Assembly: GCF_014529945.1 (NCBI RefSeq)
Contig: NZ_JACVFB010000001.1
Location: forward strand, 1,612,001-1,676,000
Direction of reading: 5' to 3'
DNA: 64,000 nucleotides
Origin: Chitinophaga varians
GTDB lineage: Bacteria; Bacteroidota; Bacteroidia; Chitinophagales; Chitinophagaceae
Shown: one piece after another, positions 49,077 to 58,831 of the stretch
Layout: each line of letters starts with the position of its first letter
How positions within the stretch are numbered: the stretch's first letter is position 1
Notes under the pieces: generated by a model
Seen by the model: the letters and a program-made list of their open reading frames with translations, nothing else
Told to the model about the DNA's origin: nothing
Databases searched by the model: none
Translations under genes and position numbers: made by a program

Positions 49077-52000
49077 TAGAAGGTCACGTTTAAGCCGCCG
49101 TTAAATGTTTTCAGCATCGGGTAACGGTACAGCGATGTTTGGTCCAGGATAGATTCCGGATCGAAGTCTTTGTACCGGGAGAATGTCAACAGGTTTTCGC
49201 CATTCACGAATACATTCACCTTGCTGATTTTCACTTTGGACAACCATCTTTCCGGCAGGGAATAACCCAGCTGGATGTTTTTCATACGGATGTAAGAATT
49301 ATTACGCAGCCAGAAATCGGAACCACGGAAGTTATCGCTGCCGCCGGTGGTAACAATAGGCAGGCGGGCATTGGTGTTCTCCGGTGTCCAGGCATCTGTT
49401 AACCATTCTTTGGTAGCATTGGCGCCGTTATTGAAAGGAATGGCCAGGTTGCCGGTAGGATAAGCTTTTACGCCGCCAATGCCCTGGAAGGAGGCATTCA
49501 GGGTAATGCCTTTGTAACCGAGATTGAAACCGAAGCCGAAAGTCCATTTAGGCACAGAGGAAGAACTGTTCAGCACTACACGGTCATCTCCGTTGATAAT
49601 ACCGTCGCCATTAACATCCTTGTACTTGATATAACCGGCTCTGGTTTTGGTGTTCTGGAACGGACTCTTGGCCACTTCTTCATCACTCTGGAAAATGCCG
49701 TCAGACAGCAATACGTAGTAGGCATCGATAGGAGAGCCTTTCTGGGTAATGGTATTACCGCTGTAGATTTTTTCCCCTTTCAGATCTACGACCATATTCT
49801 TGTTGTACGCTACGTTACCAAATACGCCATAGTCCAGGTTGCCGATGTTGTTGCGGTATTGCAGCACGACTTCTATACCGGTATTGTCCACAGTGCCCAC
49901 GTTTTGTTTGGGACCGTTCAGATTACCCACCTGTGAAGGAATAGCGACAGTACGCAGGATACCGGTGGTACGTTTTTTATACGCGTCTACGGTCAGGGCT
50001 ATACGGCTTTTCCACACGTTGATGTCTGCCCCGGCGTTGTAGGTGGTGGTGGTTTCCCAGCTGATAGATGGATCAGCATAGTCTTTGGTGGCGCCGCCGG
50101 AGCTCAGCACACCGCCAAAGCTGTAGTCTTCTTTTAACACAACAGACGGCGTATAGCTATAAAGGGCTACAGCCTGGTTACCCATCTGGCCGGCAGATAT
50201 GCGCAGCTTCAGGAGATCGATGAATTTGGACCGGAAGAAAGATTCCCTGTCAATACGCCAGCCGGCAGATACAGACGGGAAGAAGCCCCAGCGGTGGCCA
50301 TTGCCGAAACGGGAAGAACCATCGTAGCGGAAAGTGGCTTCCAGCAGGTATTTGCCGTCATAGTCGTAGTTGGCGCGACCGAAATAAGACTCCAGCACGT
50401 CGCGGGTGGTATTACCGGAAGTAGCGTTCCATACGGTACCGGCAGACAATGCGTCGAGGGTGGCATCCAGATAACCATACATGCTGGCATCAAACTGATC
50501 ACTGTCGAAGGCATCGTAGCTGGCGCCAACCATCGCGCTGATATTGTGTTTGCCGGCAAAAGTCCGTTTCCAGTCCAGCGTGTTGTAGAAGTGAATGTTC
50601 ATATCATTGTAATCCGTCTTGTACGAACGCGGAGCGGTAGTCTGGTTGTTCCAGTTGGTGACCTTGTTGGTCTTTGGGTCAAAAGTAGACATCCGAGGCG
50701 TGAACTGTGTCAGCTGGCCATCGTATTTATCTACCCCAAATTTGATGTTGTAAGTAATATCAAAAGGCAGTTTATATTCTGCGAAAACAGTCGCCAGGAA
50801 ACGTTGTACAATCTTGGTCTGTAAACCGTTGTAGGACAACATACGGGGATGCTCCCAGTTGTTACGGCCTGCTGTTCTCAGCCAGGAGTTGCCATAGCGG
50901 CCATCTGCCAGGGTATCGGTCAGAATAGGAAGCGCTCTGGCCAGGTATTCCCAGGTGGAGTTGTAGAATGGCTGCGTATAGTTACGGTAATAACCATCCA
51001 GCGTAATACCGGCTTTTAAGCGATTGGTTACCTGCATGGAAGTATTCAGGCCTACGGAATATTTTTTCTCGTGGTTGCCGGGCCCGAAGAGGATACCGTT
51101 GCGGTCCAGGTAACCGAGAGACAGGCGGTATTGATATTTGTCACCGCTGCCGGCTACACTCAGATCATGTTTCTGGATAAGGCCGTTCTTCAGTGCGATC
51201 TTGTACCAGTTGTTGGCAGGGTAGAGGATCGGATCTGTGGCCATGCCTTTTTCATATTCTGCGATCTCTGCGTCGGAGTAGTCGAGCTGGGTAACACCGG
51301 TGTTCAGGTTGGCCTGGTTTTTCAGCTTCATGTACGCAATCGGATTATCGATGATATCCGGCAGATACGTGGCTTTCTGTGCGCCGCGGTAATAGCTGTA
51401 GTTGATTTTAGCGGCGCCTTTTCCTTTTTTGGTGGTAACGAGGATAACGCCGTTGGCTGCACGGGAACCGTAAATGGCCGCGGCAGCATCTTTCAGCACG
51501 GTGATGGTCTCGATGTCATTCGGATTCAGTTCATCCAGGGAGTACTCAATACCGTCCACCATGACCAGCGGAGAGGCGCTGCTCAGCGTACCAACACCGC
51601 GGATGCGGATGGTGCTGCGGTCTACGCCGGGCTGGCTGTTGCTCAGGTTGGCGAATACGCCCGGAACACCCTGTAATGCGTTACTGGCATTGGTGATCGG
51701 GCGGCCTTCCTGTTCAGCCATGGATACGGTGGTGATGGCGCCGGTGAGGGTGGCTTTTTTCTGGGTGCCATAACCTACCACCACCACATCGTTGAGTTTC
51801 TGTACATCCTCTTCCAGTGTGATATGCAGCGGATTGGCATTGGTTACTTTGATTTCTTTGGAGATGTAACCAATAAAAGAAATTTTTAACGTAGAACCTG
51901 TGGGCGCGTTCAGTTTGAACTGGCCATCAGCGCTGGTGCTGGCGCCTTTGGTGGTGCCGGCCACCTGAATGCTTACACCGGGCAGTGGTGTGCCGCCCGT

Positions 52001-52129
52001 CCCGGTAACTTTACCGGTAAGGTGTACATCCTGTGCATACAGGGAAGTGACAGAGATAAGGATGATTCCGAGGCATAGCAATAGCATACCAGCCGGACGT
52101 AATGCCCGGAATCGTGTTCGCAATTTCAT
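49076..52129 (-). CDS. SusC/RagA TonB-dependent transporter (glycerophosphodiester locus)
   Basis: A 1017-residue transporter with signal peptide (about 1-33, SLYAQD), beta-sandwich domain (about 36-115, GKVTGTGGTPLPGVSIQVAGTTKGAST), plug (KLNDVVVVGYGTQKKATLTGAITTV, AAAIYGSRAANGVILVTTKKGKG) and barrel. It has no STN domain, so unlike the heparan SusC it is not wired to a FecR/sigma pair. It starts 27 nt after the glycerophosphodiesterase stop and overlaps SusD. The cargo is inferred from neighbours: a glycerophosphodiester or glycerol-phosphate polymer. Confidence 0.95.
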   Translation of the reverse strand: MKLRTRFRALRPAGMLLLCLGIILISVTSLYAQDVHLTGKVTGTGGTPLPGVSIQVAGTTKGASTSADGQFKLNAPTGSTLKISFIGYISKEIKVTNANPLHITLEEDVQKLNDVVVVGYGTQKKATLTGAITTVSMAEQEGRPITNASNALQGVPGVFANLSNSQPGVDRSTIRIRGVGTLSSASPLVMVDGIEYSLDELNPNDIETITVLKDAAAAIYGSRAANGVILVTTKKGKGAAKINYSYYRGAQKATYLPDIIDNPIAYMKLKNQANLNTGVTQLDYSDAEIAEYEKGMATDPILYPANNWYKIALKNGLIQKHDLSVAGSGDKYQYRLSLGYLDRNGILFGPGNHEKKYSVGLNTSMQVTNRLKAGITLDGYYRNYTQPFYNSTWEYLARALPILTDTLADGRYGNSWLRTAGRNNWEHPRMLSYNGLQTKIVQRFLATVFAEYKLPFDITYNIKFGVDKYDGQLTQFTPRMSTFDPKTNKVTNWNNQTTAPRSYKTDYNDMNIHFYNTLDWKRTFAGKHNISAMVGASYDAFDSDQFDASMYGYLDATLDALSAGTVWNATSGNTTRDVLESYFGRANYDYDGKYLLEATFRYDGSSRFGNGHRWGFFPSVSAGWRIDRESFFRSKFIDLLKLRISAGQMGNQAVALYSYTPSVVLKEDYSFGGVLSSGGATKDYADPSISWETTTTYNAGADINVWKSRIALTVDAYKKRTTGILRTVAIPSQVGNLNGPKQNVGTVDNTGIEVVLQYRNNIGNLDYGVFGNVAYNKNMVVDLKGEKIYSGNTITQKGSPIDAYYVLLSDGIFQSDEEVAKSPFQNTKTRAGYIKYKDVNGDGIINGDDRVVLNSSSSVPKWTFGFGFNLGYKGITLNASFQGIGGVKAYPTGNLAIPFNNGANATKEWLTDAWTPENTNARLPIVTTGGSDNFRGSDFWLRNNSYIRMKNIQLGYSLPERWLSKVKISKVNVFVNGENLLTFSRYKDFDPESILDQTSLYRYPMLKTFNGGLNVTF

Positions 52130-52156
52130 AGCTGTTTTGTGTTTTTTTGGTTGATA

Positions 52157-53095
52157 TTATTTGATCGCTTGTTCCAGCCTGTTGGGATAATCTGTAATGA
52201 TACCGTCTACGCCCATGGCTTTTAATTGTTTCATTTCTGCTGGCTCCTGTACTGTCCAGGGAACAATCAGCATCTGTTGGTCATGACATTTTTTAATCAG
52301 TTCCGGTGTAACCAGCTGGTAGGCCGGATTGTAGAACGTTGGTGTAAAGCCCAGCTGTTGCATATTCTGTTCGAACGTTACGTTTTTGTCGCCGGTGAGA
52401 AAGCCCAGTCTGATATGTGGGTGCGTCTTATGCAGTACCTGCAGCGGGCGCATGTCAAACGATTGGATCAGCAGGCGGTTGCCTAATGGCTTCAGTTGTT
52501 TTACGGCCATCATGATCTTCATGTATTCTTCCGGAGCAGGTTGTTCTTTGCCATCTGTTTTTTCGGAAGACTTTACTTCCAGCAGGTAGTACACCGGAGG
52601 CAGGTGGTGCTTTTTCGTATAGGCCTCCACGGAGTCGATCATTTCACCCAGCAGTGGCGCGTAGGAGCGGAGATGCTCCTGCTCCGGGAAAGCGGGGTAC
52701 GGTTTCTCGCCGATGATAAAACGACGGATATCGGCGTAGTTCATCTGGTAGAAAATGTACTTGCTGCGTTCTGCGGCGGCGATGTCTTTACCATCCGGCA
52801 TAGTGGTGTAGGATGGTGTAAAGGAGGCGTCGTGGTATACCACTACCTGACCGTCTTTGGTGATGTGTACATCAAATTCAATGGTATTGGCGCCGGTCTC
52901 CATACCCTTATACATGGCCGGAATGGTGTTTTCCGGCATTAGTCCACGGGTACCGCGGTGGCCTACTTTAAAGAAAGAAGGCAGGTCCTTGTGCTGTACG
53001 GCGGTGGTGGACTTTGATGTTTTACAAGCGGCAAAAACAGTGGCGGCAGCTGCCATGGCACAGGCCATCAGCCGGACATTCATTTGTTTTTTCAT
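52157..53095 (-). CDS. glpQ: Glycerophosphodiester phosphodiesterase lipoprotein
   Basis: A 312-residue GDPD-family lipoprotein from ATG 53093-53095 (MKKQMNVRL), lipobox VFAAC. It shows the family's catalytic set: H and R in VGHRGTRGLMPENT, E in that motif (E of PEN), EFDVHITKDGQVVVYHD (E, D and the second His), and the C-terminal VPWTVQEPAEMKQLKAMGVDGIITDYP. The enzyme cuts glycerophosphodiesters to sn-glycerol-3-phosphate and an alcohol in the periplasm or at the surface. It sits between glpF and SusC/SusD on one strand. Confidence 0.93.
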   Translation of the reverse strand: MKKQMNVRLMACAMAAAATVFAACKTSKSTTAVQHKDLPSFFKVGHRGTRGLMPENTIPAMYKGMETGANTIEFDVHITKDGQVVVYHDASFTPSYTTMPDGKDIAAAERSKYIFYQMNYADIRRFIIGEKPYPAFPEQEHLRSYAPLLGEMIDSVEAYTKKHHLPPVYYLLEVKSSEKTDGKEQPAPEEYMKIMMAVKQLKPLGNRLLIQSFDMRPLQVLHKTHPHIRLGFLTGDKNVTFEQNMQQLGFTPTFYNPAYQLVTPELIKKCHDQQMLIVPWTVQEPAEMKQLKAMGVDGIITDYPNRLEQAIK

Positions 53096-53177
53096 TGTTG
53101 ATGAATTGTTACAGGTTGTAGTCATTTTTTCTAACGTGCTGTTCGCATATATTCATGATGGTTACTACAGGTGATCG

Positions 53178-53906
53178 TTATTTCAGCAGCAGATATAAGG
53201 CCGCGGCCAGTACGCCGCCTGCCAGCGGACCGGCAACGGGTATCCAGGCGTAGGACCAGTCGCTGTGTCCTTTGCCGTTCATCGGCAAGATGGCGTGCAT
53301 AATACGCGGGCCAAGGTCTCTGGCCGGGTTGATGGCATAACCGGTGGTACCGCCAAGGGACAGGCCGATGGCCCATACCAGAAACGCTACCGGTACGGCG
53401 CCGAGGGAACCCAGTCCCACAGGTGTTTTCTCGGTGCCCAGTTCAGCGCCGGTAAAATAGAAGATGGTAAACAACAGTACGAACGTACCGGTCACTTCGC
53501 AGATCAAGTTGCGCAGCGGTTTACGTATAGCCGGCTCCGTGCAGAAGCAGGCGCGTTGCAGGCCATTGTCGGGCGTGGCATCCAGATGGTCTTTGTAGTT
53601 GTACCATACGAGGGAAGTGCCCAGCATGGCGCCTGCCAGTTGCGCGAGGACAAACATGGGCACTTCGGCCCAGCTGAATTTGCCGGCAGCGGCCAGCGCT
53701 ACGGATACAGCGGGATTGAGATGCGCGCCGCTGTAAGGGCCGGCAACGACCACGCCTACATATACGGCCAAAGCCCATCCGGTGGTGATAACGATCCATC
53801 CGCCGCTGTTGCCCTTTGTTTTGTTGAGCACCACATTGGCTACTACGCCGTTGCCCAGCAGGAGCAATAATGCGGTACCTATAAATTCTGCTAAAATCGG
53901 AGACAT
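53178..53906 (-). CDS. glpF: Glycerol uptake facilitator (aquaglyceroporin)
   Basis: A 242-residue MIP-family channel from ATG 53904-53906 (MSPILAEFIGTALLLLLGNG); a longer frame overlaps glpK. Six membrane helices and two NPA half-helices are seen: HLNPAVSVAL and INPARDLGPR. The Asp in NPARD and the LGNG motif after the first helix are marks of glycerol facilitators, not strict aquaporins. It lets glycerol diffuse in, for trapping by GlpK encoded 37 nt upstream. Confidence 0.93.
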   Translation of the reverse strand: MSPILAEFIGTALLLLLGNGVVANVVLNKTKGNSGGWIVITTGWALAVYVGVVVAGPYSGAHLNPAVSVALAAAGKFSWAEVPMFVLAQLAGAMLGTSLVWYNYKDHLDATPDNGLQRACFCTEPAIRKPLRNLICEVTGTFVLLFTIFYFTGAELGTEKTPVGLGSLGAVPVAFLVWAIGLSLGGTTGYAINPARDLGPRIMHAILPMNGKGHSDWSYAWIPVAGPLAGGVLAAALYLLLK

Positions 53907-53943
53907 AGAGATTGGTGGTTTGTTGGTTGTATGTTTTGGTTGA

Positions 53944-55440
53944 TCATGACTGTTGTGCCCAGTGTCTGGCGGCATCTACGGCCTTGTGCCAGCCACTGAT
54001 CCATATTTCCCGTTGTTGCTGTGCGGGATCAGGCGTAAAGGTTTTCTCCATCTGCCACTGGCTGCGGATGTCTTCCAGGTTTTGCCAGTAACCGGTGGCC
54101 AGGCCTGCCAGATAGGCGGCTCCGAGAGCGGTGGTTTCTGTGATGCCCGGGCGTACTACTTTAGCCTGCAGGATATCGGCCTGGAACTGCATGAGCAGGT
54201 TGTTGCCGGTGGCGCCGCCATCTACACGCAGTTCCTGTATGCTGATACCGGCGTCGGCTTCCATGGCTTTGAGTACGTCCATAGTTTGATAGGCGATACT
54301 TTCCAGCGCTGCACGGGCTATGTGGGAAGCGTTGGTGCCACGCGTCATGCCTACGAGCGTACCGCGGGCGTGCTGGTCCCAATAAGGGGCGCCCAGACCG
54401 GCGAAAGCAGGCACCAGGTATACGCCGTCATTTTGCGCGGCTTTGGCTGCCAGTTCTTCTACTTCTGAAGACGAACGGATGATGCCCAGGCCATCACGCA
54501 GCCACTGCACGATAGCGCCGGCAATGAAGATGCTGCCTTCGAGCGCATAGTGGGTCTCGCCATTCACTTTCCAGGCAACGGTGGTCAGCAGATTGTTTTT
54601 GCTGAGGATAGGTTTGGTGCCGATGTTCATCAGCATGAAACAGCCGGTGCCATAGGTGTTTTTCACCATGCCGGGCTCGGTGCACATCTGGCCAAACAAG
54701 GCGGCATGCTGATCGCCGGCAATACCGGAAATAGGTATCTGTTCAGCGAAAACACCGGGGGCGGTGAGGCCGCATACTTCGCTGGACTCTTTTACTTCCG
54801 GCAACATGGAGGCCGGGATGTCCAGGAGCGCCAGCAGTTCTTCATCCCACGTCTGGGTGTGGATATTGAACAGCATGGTGCGGGAGGCATTGGTGATATC
54901 GGTGGCATGTACGGCGCCATGGGTAAGGTTCCATACCAGCCAGGCATCTACGGTGCCAAAGGCCAGTTTGCCTTGCGCTGCTCTTTCACGGGCACCGCTT
55001 ACATTGTCGAGTATCCATTTCACTTTGGTGCCGGAGAAATAGGCGTCTATTACGAGACCTGTTTTGGCTCTGATCAGTTCTTCTTTACCACTGGCTTTGA
55101 GGCTGTCGCAGAAAGACGCGGTACGGCGGTCCTGCCATACAATGGCGTTGTGTACCGGTTTGCCCGTTTCACGGTCCCATACGATCGTCGTCTCCCGCTG
55201 GTTGGTAATACCGATGGCAGCGATGTTACCGCCTTCGAGGCCTACTTTGGCCATCGCTTCGGTGGCAACGCCTATCTGGCTGCTCCATATTTCAGCAGGG
55301 TCGTGTTCTACCCATCCCGGTGCGGGAAACAGCTGCGTGAATTCTTTCTGTGCTACTGAAATAATAGCGCCTGCTTTGTCAAAGATGATGGCTCGTGAGC
55401 TGGTAGTACCCTGATCCAGCGCCATTACGTATTTGGTCAT
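53944..55440 (-). CDS. glpK: Glycerol kinase
   Basis: A 498-residue FGGY-family kinase from ATG 55438-55440 ([21 protein letters not shown]). Motifs: N-terminal phosphate loop DQGTTSSR, glycerol-site residues in [28 protein letters not shown], the [10 protein letters not shown] and [12 protein letters not shown] segments, and the C-terminal [19 protein letters not shown]. It makes sn-glycerol-3-phosphate from glycerol and ATP in the cytoplasm. It follows glpD by 64 nt and precedes glpF by 37 nt. Confidence 0.96.
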   Translation of the reverse strand: MTKYVMALDQGTTSSRAIIFDKAGAIISVAQKEFTQLFPAPGWVEHDPAEIWSSQIGVATEAMAKVGLEGGNIAAIGITNQRETTIVWDRETGKPVHNAIVWQDRRTASFCDSLKASGKEELIRAKTGLVIDAYFSGTKVKWILDNVSGARERAAQGKLAFGTVDAWLVWNLTHGAVHATDITNASRTMLFNIHTQTWDEELLALLDIPASMLPEVKESSEVCGLTAPGVFAEQIPISGIAGDQHAALFGQMCTEPGMVKNTYGTGCFMLMNIGTKPILSKNNLLTTVAWKVNGETHYALEGSIFIAGAIVQWLRDGLGIIRSSSEVEELAAKAAQNDGVYLVPAFAGLGAPYWDQHARGTLVGMTRGTNASHIARAALESIAYQTMDVLKAMEADAGISIQELRVDGGATGNNLLMQFQADILQAKVVRPGITETTALGAAYLAGLATGYWQNLEDIRSQWQMEKTFTPDPAQQQREIWISGWHKAVDAARHWAQQS

Positions 55441-55504
55441 GTTTTTCTTTTTCTGCGTGGATAATTTATTCGCTATAGTTGATGGTGGAATAACGTTGTC
55501 TTTG

Positions 55505-57106
55505 TTAGGCGCCCACCGGCAGCTGTTCCCGTGTACGGACATTCTTCAGCAGGTAATTCTGTGCCACGGCGGTGAAGGCTTTTACCTGTTGTTGCTGCCA
55601 TGCTTCGTCTCTGCCCAGTTCTGCGGCCATCAGTTCGGCTACTTCAGGGGCCATGTCAATGGCGGCCTGCGCATCGAGGAACAGTGCCCTGGTCCTTCTG
55701 GCGAGGGTGTCCTCAACGGTGCGTGCCATTTCCTGTCTTACGGCCCATATTACCTGTGCTTTGATGTAAGGTAGTCGCGGATGCAGCGTTTTCGCGAATG
55801 CCGGTCGCATGGCGGCCAGTGCCTGTACCTGGGCGGCGTCGCTGCCGTATACGTCCAGCGGCACCTGTGCCATCGGCTGTTTCTGATAACCGTGGATACG
55901 TAAACCTTTGGTATTGCATTTGGCCGGTGTGATATTGCCCTGACGGATAGCTTCGTCTACCGTGTCTTCAGCCATTTTGCGGAAGGTGGTCCATTTGCCG
56001 CCGGTGATGGTGATCAGGCCGGAAGGCGCTACAATGATCTTATGGCTGCGGGAAATTTCCTTGGTGCTGTTGGTGTCTTTCTGCGGTGCTGCCAGCGGGC
56101 GTAAGCCTGCGAATACGCTCAGCACATCTGCACGTGTAGGCGTACGCGTGAGGTATTGTGCGGCGGTGGCAAGAATGAAATCTATTTCCTGTTCCAATGC
56201 TACCGGCTCCATGCTGTGTGATTCCAGTGGCGTGTCAGTAGTGCCCAGCAGTACTTTATTGTGCCAGGGCACGGCAAAGAGCACACGCCCATCGGATGTT
56301 TTAGGGATCATAATGGCGCTGCTGCTTTGCAGGAAAGAGGCGTCGAGCACCAGGTGCACGCCCTGACTCGGGCGTACCATCGGGCGGGCGCCTGGATTGT
56401 CCAGTTGCAGGATCTCATCTACAAATACGCCGGTGGCGTTGATAACGGTGCGGGCCGCCAGTCGGAACGATTCGCCGCTTTCCAGATCGGTAGCGGTGAC
56501 ACCGCTCACTTTACCATGCTCTTTCAGGAGACCATCTACTTTGCAGTAGTTGAGTAACACGGCGCCGTTTTCAGCGGCCGTTTGTGCGATGTTGACCGCC
56601 AGGCGGGCGTCGTCGAACTGTCCGTCGTGGTACACGATGCCGCCTTTCAGGCCTTCGGCCTGTATGTTAGGCAGACGGTGGGTCACCTCGTTTTTACCAA
56701 TGTGTTTGGACTTGCCCAAACTCAACTTGCCGGAGAGCAGGTCATATATTTTAAGACCGATGGTATAAAAAGGGCCCTGCCACCAGGAGTAGTGAGGAAT
56801 GATAAACTGCTGGTTATGGGCGAGGTGAGGGGCATTGTGGAGTAGTAACCCCCTTTCATATAATGCTTCTCTTACCAGTGCCACATCGCCTTGTGCGAGG
56901 TATCTTACGCCGCCATGTACCAGTTTGGTAGCGCGGCTGGATGTCCCTTTGGCGAAGTCCGCCTGTTCCAGCAGCAGGGTTTTATACCCTCTGGAAGCTG
57001 CGTCCATGGCTATTCCCAGGCCTGTGGCTCCTCCTCCTATAATGATCATGTCCCAGGTACGGGCGGGCATGGATCGCAGGCTTTTGATTGATTCCGGTCT
57101 GTTCAT
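55505..57106 (-). CDS. glpD: Aerobic glycerol-3-phosphate dehydrogenase
   Basis: A 533-residue FAD enzyme. The dinucleotide loop is [51 protein letters not shown], with the GlpD-specific [10 protein letters not shown]. The C-terminal DAO_C helical domain is present ([24 protein letters not shown]). It oxidises glycerol-3-phosphate to dihydroxyacetone phosphate and feeds electrons to menaquinone at the inner membrane. It is the first gene of the glp-SusCD block and is divergent from the DeoR-type regulator. Confidence 0.95.
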   Translation of the reverse strand: MNRPESIKSLRSMPARTWDMIIIGGGATGLGIAMDAASRGYKTLLLEQADFAKGTSSRATKLVHGGVRYLAQGDVALVREALYERGLLLHNAPHLAHNQQFIIPHYSWWQGPFYTIGLKIYDLLSGKLSLGKSKHIGKNEVTHRLPNIQAEGLKGGIVYHDGQFDDARLAVNIAQTAAENGAVLLNYCKVDGLLKEHGKVSGVTATDLESGESFRLAARTVINATGVFVDEILQLDNPGARPMVRPSQGVHLVLDASFLQSSSAIMIPKTSDGRVLFAVPWHNKVLLGTTDTPLESHSMEPVALEQEIDFILATAAQYLTRTPTRADVLSVFAGLRPLAAPQKDTNSTKEISRSHKIIVAPSGLITITGGKWTTFRKMAEDTVDEAIRQGNITPAKCNTKGLRIHGYQKQPMAQVPLDVYGSDAAQVQALAAMRPAFAKTLHPRLPYIKAQVIWAVRQEMARTVEDTLARRTRALFLDAQAAIDMAPEVAELMAAELGRDEAWQQQQVKAFTAVAQNYLLKNVRTREQLPVGA

Positions 57107-57425
57107 ATGATTATAATGTTCCTTTTAATTACTTTCAAATTGTTATATTTGAGTGTAAAATAAAAGAAAATAAAACAATTCGAAACCAAAATAGAAAAAT
57201 AAACGAGAAAGTGAAATATTTTTTGGATGAAAGGGAAAATGGCTGTGAGCAATGGCGGGATATTTTGGGTGTTTCAAATGAAAGGATACACTGGATAAAA
57301 ACGTAACAATAGAAAATAGATCGAAATAATTAGGTCGATCTCCCTGTTTTATTCGCCCTATTTCTTTCTTGGCTCCCTCTAAATTCTTTGCGTGAAAAAG
57401 TTTTAATACGTTATTTTTATGTGAT
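57107..57425. promoter_or_regulatory. A/T-rich divergent control region of the glp locus
   Basis: A 319-nt gap between glpD and the DeoR/GlpR-type gene, clearly richer in A and T than the flanking genes. It holds one dyad, AGATCGA (57318-57324), 10 nt, TCGATCT (57335-57341), a candidate operator for the divergent regulator, and a TATATTTG box at 57144-57151 on the plus strand. No convincing gene is seen; an open frame on the minus strand here (57143-57439) reads as low-complexity Phe/Leu-rich text and is not supported. Confidence 0.4.
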
Positions 57426-58196
57426 ATGTCTATGATCAATATAGCTGAACGTCATAAGTTTATACTGGATAAACTGGCAGAAAAAGGATATGTGAACGTG
57501 GTAGATCTCTGTAAGGAGCTCGATGTATCGGGAGTGACTATACGTAAAGACCTGAAACTGCTGGAAGATAAAGCCCTGCTATTTCGCTCGCATGGCGGCG
57601 CTTCTGTGAATAATCCTTACACCAACGATAAACCGGTGAATGAAAAGGAGAAGCTGCGCAGCGAAGAGAAAAATAACATCGGCCTGGCAGCCGCAGCGCT
57701 TATTGCGCCCAACGACGCCATCATCATCGCCTCCGGTACCTCCGTACTGGCACTGGCTAAAAATATCCATCCCAAAGGGCATCTGACCGTCATCACCGGG
57801 GCCCTGAACGTAGCGCTGGAACTCATCCGCATCCCTGATGTGGAGGTGATACAACTCGGCGGCCAGCTCCGTACCAGCTCCTCCTCGGTAACCGGTCCCT
57901 ATGCGGAAAAAATACTGGAAGACTTCTCCTGTAGTAAATTGTTTCTCGGGGTAGATGGGATTGATCTCGAATTCGGTCTCACTACTTCTAATATCATGGA
58001 AGCACATCTTAATCAGAAGATGATTGCCACGGTACAGAAAATCATCGTGCTGGCAGACTCCACTAAATTCGGAAAAAGAGGCTTCGGCCGTATCTGTGGC
58101 CTGGAAGACGTGGATGAAGTCATCACAGACACCGGTATTTCCCCGCACCTGGTGAAAACCATGGAAGACATGGGCATTAAAGTAACGATTGTGTAA
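57426..58196 (+). CDS. DeoR-family regulator, GlpR-like
   Basis: A 256-residue DeoR-type repressor. The N-terminal winged helix (about 3-60) reads AERHKFILDKLAEKGYVNVVDLCKELDVSGVTIRKDLKLLEDKALLFRSHGGAS. The C-terminal sugar-phosphate-binding domain has ANDAIIIASGTSVLALAK and VTGPYAEKILEDFSCSKLFLGVDGIDLEFGLTTSN. DeoR proteins respond to phosphorylated intermediates. Its place divergent from glpD makes glycerol-3-phosphate the obvious candidate effector, by analogy with GlpR. Two ATGs (57426 and 57432) are possible starts. Confidence 0.92.
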   Translation: MSMINIAERHKFILDKLAEKGYVNVVDLCKELDVSGVTIRKDLKLLEDKALLFRSHGGASVNNPYTNDKPVNEKEKLRSEEKNNIGLAAAALIAPNDAIIIASGTSVLALAKNIHPKGHLTVITGALNVALELIRIPDVEVIQLGGQLRTSSSSVTGPYAEKILEDFSCSKLFLGVDGIDLEFGLTTSNIMEAHLNQKMIATVQKIIVLADSTKFGKRGFGRICGLEDVDEVITDTGISPHLVKTMEDMGIKVTIV

Positions 58197-58252
58197 ACAC
58201 TTTCGCGTTTTTAAATATCTTTACGGCTCATCTATCTTTATTTTATCTGCAC

Positions 58253-58705
58253 ATGATTCTCGACACCATCAGCAACGCCCACCGCTATCACTGCCTGGGC
58301 CCCGGATTTGTCAAGGCTTTCGAATACCTCGCACAGACAGATTTCCAGACACTGGAAAAAGGAAAATATGAAATCGACGGTACCAACCTCTTTGCCATCG
58401 TGAACGAATATGATACCGTAGACCCTTCCGGTGAACAAATGGAAGCGCATAAAAAATACATCGATATACAATATATCGTGAAAGGCGCTGAACTGATCGG
58501 GCATGATTTTCTGCACCAGCAAACGCCTTCCAAAGCATACAGCGACACGGAAGATTATATGCTGTTCGCTGAAAAGCCAGCCTTCTTCACCCGCCTCGAT
58601 CAACAACACTTTGCCATCTTTTTTCCAACAGACCTGCACATGCCCAATCTCCGGATTGACCAGCCGGCAGCGGTAAAGAAAGTTGTGATCAAATTAGCTA
58701 TTTAG
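58253..58705 (+). CDS. YhcH/YjgK/YiaL-family protein
   Basis: A 150-residue cupin-like protein of the YhcH/YjgK/YiaL (DUF386) family. Features include TLEKGKYEIDGTNLFAIVNEYDT, the EAHKKYIDIQYIVKGAELIG strand pair with its conserved His and Glu, and FAIFFPTDLHMPNLRID with a second conserved His. Members include the beta-galactosidase subunit EbgC and the sialic acid anomerase NanQ, so a sugar-anomer role is possible. It lies 56 nt behind the GlpR-like gene, perhaps on the same transcript. Confidence 0.92.
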   Translation: MILDTISNAHRYHCLGPGFVKAFEYLAQTDFQTLEKGKYEIDGTNLFAIVNEYDTVDPSGEQMEAHKKYIDIQYIVKGAELIGHDFLHQQTPSKAYSDTEDYMLFAEKPAFFTRLDQQHFAIFFPTDLHMPNLRIDQPAAVKKVVIKLAI

Positions 58706-58707
58706 GA

Positions 58708-58831
58708 ATTTTTTGATTTACGATTTTTTGATTTTGCGAATAAATACGAAGACCAAAGCCTGATCAGGTACCCGCTTTGGTCTTCGCTAATTTATCAATC
58801 TACAAAATCAAAAAATCGTAAATCAAAAAAT
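58708..58831. repeat. Nested long inverted repeat between convergent genes
   Basis: The outer arms 58708-58736 and 58803-58831 are perfectly complementary over 29 bp and are built from the blocks TTTTTTGATTTACGA and TTTTTTGATTTTG. The inner arms CGAAGACCAAAGC (58747-58759) and GCTTTGGTCTTCG (58774-58786) form a second hairpin. The right outer arm runs into the DUF2809 gene and carries its stop codon. It is the same family as 36671-36764. Confidence 0.8.

Noticed and set aside
57143..57439. A 98-codon minus-strand frame in the glp control region
   Set aside because: Low-complexity Phe/Leu/His-rich text, extremely A/T-rich, overlaps the start of the DeoR-type gene and the promoter region. No start context.
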